This document shows positions 6,368-9,019 of a stretch of DNA of 9,019 nucleotides, piece after piece. The stretch spans positions 1 to 9,019 of the forward strand of contig CAMRBT010000058.1 in assembly GCA_947040475.1 (NCBI GenBank), given 5' to 3'. The stretch's first letter is position 1, and every line of letters begins with the position of its first letter. Position numbers and translations under genes: made by a program. Below the pieces are notes generated by a model. It was not told the origin of the DNA and made no database searches. It was given only the letters and a program-made list of their open reading frames with translations. Source of the stretch: an uncultured Brevinema sp. (lineage in GTDB: Bacteria; Spirochaetota; Brevinematia; Brevinematales; Brevinemataceae).

Positions 6368-7704
6368 TGACACAATATGATAAAATAAAAAACATTTGTT
6401 ATTATACATTTGTTTCTGGGTATATAATATTTGTTTTTTTCTATTTTTTCAATCTTCCAGTATCAGGGGACTATTGGAATTTAGAGTGGCCATTAGCTCC
6501 TATTTATGATTTTTCTGGTAAAGTCAGTGGGCACGGAGGAAGAAATTTTGGAGAATTACTCCTACTATTACCTAGGGCAATATCTAGTTGGCTGAGCTTT
6601 ATTCCAGAGCCACTTTATAGATGGAAATTTATAGAATCAATAATGGGTACTGTTTTAGTAGTATCCTTGGCTGCTATTTCTTCTTATATTGTAGGTGAAA
6701 ATCGAAAAATATCTTTTTTGGTTTTTTCCTTTTACTTTTTTCATACGATATTATTACGAGCAGATATAAACATGATGTCAGTTCTCCCAATGTTGTATAT
6801 GTCTTTATTGCCTGCAATTTTTTATTTGAGAGACCATACATTACCTATATGGATGAAAGACAATCCTTATAAAACATTTGGCTATTGGGCTGTATTTTGT
6901 TATATGGGCTCACAAGTATATGATCCTGTGTATTTTATGGGAAGTGCATTTTTTGGTATGGTATTACTTTATTTAACAGGCTTGTACTTTTTTTCTAATT
7001 TGTTTGAACAAAAAATTAAAGATAAAACAAGTTTTTATTTAACGGGTAGTATCTCTGTTTTTTATATACTTCTTTCATTTATGGCAATATTCAAAAACAA
7101 GTCTGGACGGATCTCAGTATATGAAAGCACGATATCATTTAATATTTTAGAAATTTTAACAAGATTAAACACCCAATACAATTTGCCTATCAAAGCACCG
7201 ATAGCTATCAGTATATTAATAGCTATTGGGATTATTATACATTTTATAAAAAACAAAAAAATTAGTGGATCAGGATATGTTTATGTAGCACTAACAACAA
7301 GTTCAGCTTTTGCTTTTGTTTTAATTACCATAATAGGAAGTTACCATACAAATTTTGTGATATGGTCATCATTAATTGTAGTAGCAGCAGGAATTTGTTA
7401 TTTATGGACAAATATAAAATGGACACAAATTTTCATTCCAACAATGATGTTAGCTTTATTTATTAAAATAATGCTAACTCTATATTATGCTCACGGCTAT
7501 AAATTTGTAAAAAATATAGATTTAGAACTGTTATATTTATTGAAAGAAGCTGATAATAAAAACTTAACACAAGTTTTATTATCTAAAGAAGAGTTTGACT
7601 ATTTTTGGATAAATGGATGGACAATAACACAAATTCCTATAGCCGCGAGAAGGTTAGGATATACGAAGGAACTCATTCCTATTGTTGTAACAAATAAAGA
7701 ATAA
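6367..7704 (+). CDS. Polytopic membrane protein in the CDP-sugar operon, possible GT-C-type glycosyltransferase
   Basis: A 445-residue inner-membrane protein with about nine or ten hydrophobic segments (roughly 10-30, 88-109, 113-131, 134-153, 172-183/187-209, 222-242, 275-294, 305-324, 328-348, 354-373) and a soluble C-terminal tail of about 70 residues. After the first membrane segment comes SGDYWNLEW (33-41), then HGGRNFGELL (56-65). An acidic residue plus Tyr-Trp, followed by an H/G-G-R motif in the first outer loop, resembles lipid-sugar-dependent GT-C enzymes and the uncharacterised DUF6056-like proteins. This is recognition by eye, not an alignment. An O-antigen polymerase (Wzy) of similar size is the main alternative. 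The start at 6367 has AAGGAG at 6354-6359, 7 nt upstream, and overlaps the rfbG stop by 1 nt. rfbH begins 14 nt after it. The placement suggests it transfers or polymerises a glycan containing the operon's sugar, but the exact function is not known. Confidence 0.85.
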   Translation: MTQYDKIKNICYYTFVSGYIIFVFFYFFNLPVSGDYWNLEWPLAPIYDFSGKVSGHGGRNFGELLLLLPRAISSWLSFIPEPLYRWKFIESIMGTVLVVSLAAISSYIVGENRKISFLVFSFYFFHTILLRADINMMSVLPMLYMSLLPAIFYLRDHTLPIWMKDNPYKTFGYWAVFCYMGSQVYDPVYFMGSAFFGMVLLYLTGLYFFSNLFEQKIKDKTSFYLTGSISVFYILLSFMAIFKNKSGRISVYESTISFNILEILTRLNTQYNLPIKAPIAISILIAIGIIIHFIKNKKISGSGYVYVALTTSSAFAFVLITIIGSYHTNFVIWSSLIVVAAGICYLWTNIKWTQIFIPTMMLALFIKIMLTLYYAHGYKFVKNIDLELLYLLKEADNKNLTQVLLSKEEFDYFWINGWTITQIPIAARRLGYTKELIPIVVTNKE

Positions 7705-7718
7705 AAAAAGAGGTTTAT

Positions 7719-9019
7719 ATGACTTTAGAACAATTAAAAGAACAGATTTTGGAACTAACTAAACAATACACAGAACAAAAATTCCCACCTAAAGATTTTA
7801 TTGCGGGAGAAAGTCTAGTTCCTATTTCAGGGAAGATATTTGATCATCACGAAGTGTGTAATATCGTAGAGAGTGCTTTAGAATTTCATCTAACTGCACA
7901 TACTTTTAATGCTCAATTTGAAAAACAATTGAGAGATTTTATAGGGGTGAAATACGCTTTGACTTGTAATTCAGGTTCTTCAGCTAATTTGATTGCCTTT
8001 TCAGCATTAACAAGTCCTCTTTTAGGAGACAAACGTCTAAAAGCTGGCGATGAAGTCATTACCGTAGCAGCAGGTTTTCCAACAACGATCAATCCTATTA
8101 TTCAACATGGAATGATTCCTGTTTTTGTAGATGAAGAATTATCTACCTATAATATAGATGTTTCCTTATTAGAGAAGGCATTATCACCTAAGACAAGAGC
8201 TATCATGATAGCACATACTTTAGGAAATCCTTTTGATATTGATGGGGTATTAGCATTTGCTCAAAAACATAATTTATGGCTTATTGAAGACTCTTGTGAT
8301 GCTCTTGGTGGTACGTACAAAGGTAAAAATGTAGGAACTTTTGGACATATAGCGACTCTTAGTTTTTATCCGGCTCATCATATAACAATGGGAGAGGGTG
8401 GGGCAGTACTTACTGATGATCCTATCCTTAAAAAAGCAATGGAAAGTTTTAGAGATTGGGGAAGAGATTGTTGGTGTGCTCCAGGTCAAGATAATTCTTG
8501 TGGGAAACGATTTGATTGGACTTATGAAGATCTCCCTAAAGGATATGATCACAAATATGTTTATTCTCACTTAGGCTACAATCTAAAAATCACAGATATG
8601 CAAGCTGCCGTAGCTGTTGCTCAAATGAAAAAATTACCTGAATTTATAGAAATACGAAAAAGAAATTTCAAATTATTATTAGAAAAATTAACACATCTTG
8701 AAGAATATTTTATACTTCCTCAAGCTGCAGAACATAGTGATCCTTCATGGTTTGGGTTTTTACTCACTATCAAAGATGGGGCTCCTTTTACTCGTAACGA
8801 AATCACTCGCTATTTGGACAAACAAAAAATCGGAACACGCTTGTTATTTGCAGGAAATGTAACCAAACAACCTTATATGAAAGAACAAAATTATAGAGTT
8901 GCTGGTTCTTTAGAAAATACAGATAAAATTATGAATGATACTTTCTGGATTGGATTGTACCAAGGTATTACACCTATTATGGTTGATTATGTTGTACAAA
9001 CAATAGACAATTTTATTAA
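7719..9019 (+). CDS. rfbH: CDP-4-dehydro-6-deoxyglucose 3-dehydrase (E1), 3' end cut by the window edge
   Basis: A PMP-dependent, [2Fe-2S] enzyme that with a reductase partner (E3) removes the C3 hydroxyl of CDP-4-dehydro-6-deoxyglucose; also called ddhC or ascC. 433 complete codons are visible and the frame is still open at the edge. The characterised Yersinia E1 is about 437 residues, so only a few codons are missing. The TAA at 9017-9019 is out of frame. His220 in SFYPAHHITMGEGG replaces the Schiff-base Lys of ordinary aminotransferases, the hallmark of E1. Cys193, Cys251, Cys253 and Cys261 show the unusual C-X57-C-X1-C-X7-C cluster spacing exactly. Asp191 (IEDSC) is the expected cofactor pyridine-nitrogen ligand. 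Ribosome site AAGAGG at 7708-7713 is 5 nt before the ATG, 14 nt after the membrane protein gene. The E3 reductase gene is not in the window. Product assignment is firm; the final sugar is not determined. Confidence 0.96.
   Translation, partial: MTLEQLKEQILELTKQYTEQKFPPKDFIAGESLVPISGKIFDHHEVCNIVESALEFHLTAHTFNAQFEKQLRDFIGVKYALTCNSGSSANLIAFSALTSPLLGDKRLKAGDEVITVAAGFPTTINPIIQHGMIPVFVDEELSTYNIDVSLLEKALSPKTRAIMIAHTLGNPFDIDGVLAFAQKHNLWLIEDSCDALGGTYKGKNVGTFGHIATLSFYPAHHITMGEGGAVLTDDPILKKAMESFRDWGRDCWCAPGQDNSCGKRFDWTYEDLPKGYDHKYVYSHLGYNLKITDMQAAVAVAQMKKLPEFIEIRKRNFKLLLEKLTHLEEYFILPQAAEHSDPSWFGFLLTIKDGAPFTRNEITRYLDKQKIGTRLLFAGNVTKQPYMKEQNYRVAGSLENTDKIMNDTFWIGLYQGITPIMVDYVVQTIDNFI

Noticed and set aside
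8274..8570. - strand open frame inside rfbH
   Set aside because: It lies opposite the conserved cofactor and cluster-binding region of rfbH and has no support of its own.
9017..9019. TAA at the right edge as the rfbH stop
   Set aside because: It is in a different frame from rfbH (codons begin at multiples of three); the gene continues past the window.

Overview
The window is an AT-rich stretch of bacterial chromosome. Coding lines I counted by hand run about 25-35% G+C, and part of the central intergenic region falls to about 12%. A type II lipobox protein and a lipopolysaccharide-type sugar-nucleotide operon point to a diderm bacterium. The low G+C and the M18 aminopeptidase would fit a spirochaete such as Brevinema or Brachyspira, but this is a guess from general resemblance and nothing in the sequence proves it.

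Layout. (1) 3-2316, + strand: the 3' part of a zinc M18 aminopeptidase, cut by the left window edge, then after 28 nt a radical SAM protein of the COG0731 (TYW1-like) group. The pair ends at a strong bidirectional hairpin terminator (2330-2362). (2) 2403-4007, - strand: one large predicted lipoprotein, convergent with the first pair, with a tandem N-terminal repeat and a six-bladed Asp-box/kelch-like propeller. Its own promoter has an A9/T7 tract inside the -35/-10 spacer. (3) 4008-4529: a divergent, very AT-rich intergenic region with two outward-facing promoters and a hairpin. (4) 4530-9019, + strand: a tightly packed operon of glucose-1-phosphate cytidylyltransferase (rfbF/ddhA), CDP-glucose 4,6-dehydratase (rfbG/ddhB), an unrecognised polytopic membrane protein that looks like a GT-C glycosyltransferase, and CDP-4-dehydro-6-deoxyglucose 3-dehydrase (rfbH/ddhC), which runs off the right edge.

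How the genes work together. The three rfb/ddh enzymes form consecutive steps from glucose-1-phosphate via CDP-glucose and CDP-4-keto-6-deoxyglucose to the C3-deoxygenated CDP-sugar, the common route to 3,6-dideoxyhexoses (abequose, paratose, tyvelose, ascarylose). Their family-defining residues are all visible, including the exact Cys spacing and the His-for-Lys replacement of the 3-dehydrase. The reductase partner (ddhD/E3) and the final epimerase/reductase that would name the sugar are not in the window. The membrane protein sits between ddhB and ddhC with translational-coupling spacing, so it probably acts in transfer or assembly of the glycan that carries this sugar. The lipoprotein is a separate transcription unit, and no link to the sugar operon is shown beyond adjacency.

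No RNA gene, CRISPR array, insertion sequence or prophage signature was seen. The items most worth a second look are the membrane protein in the sugar operon, the architecture of the lipoprotein, and the homopolymer-spacer promoter that drives it.
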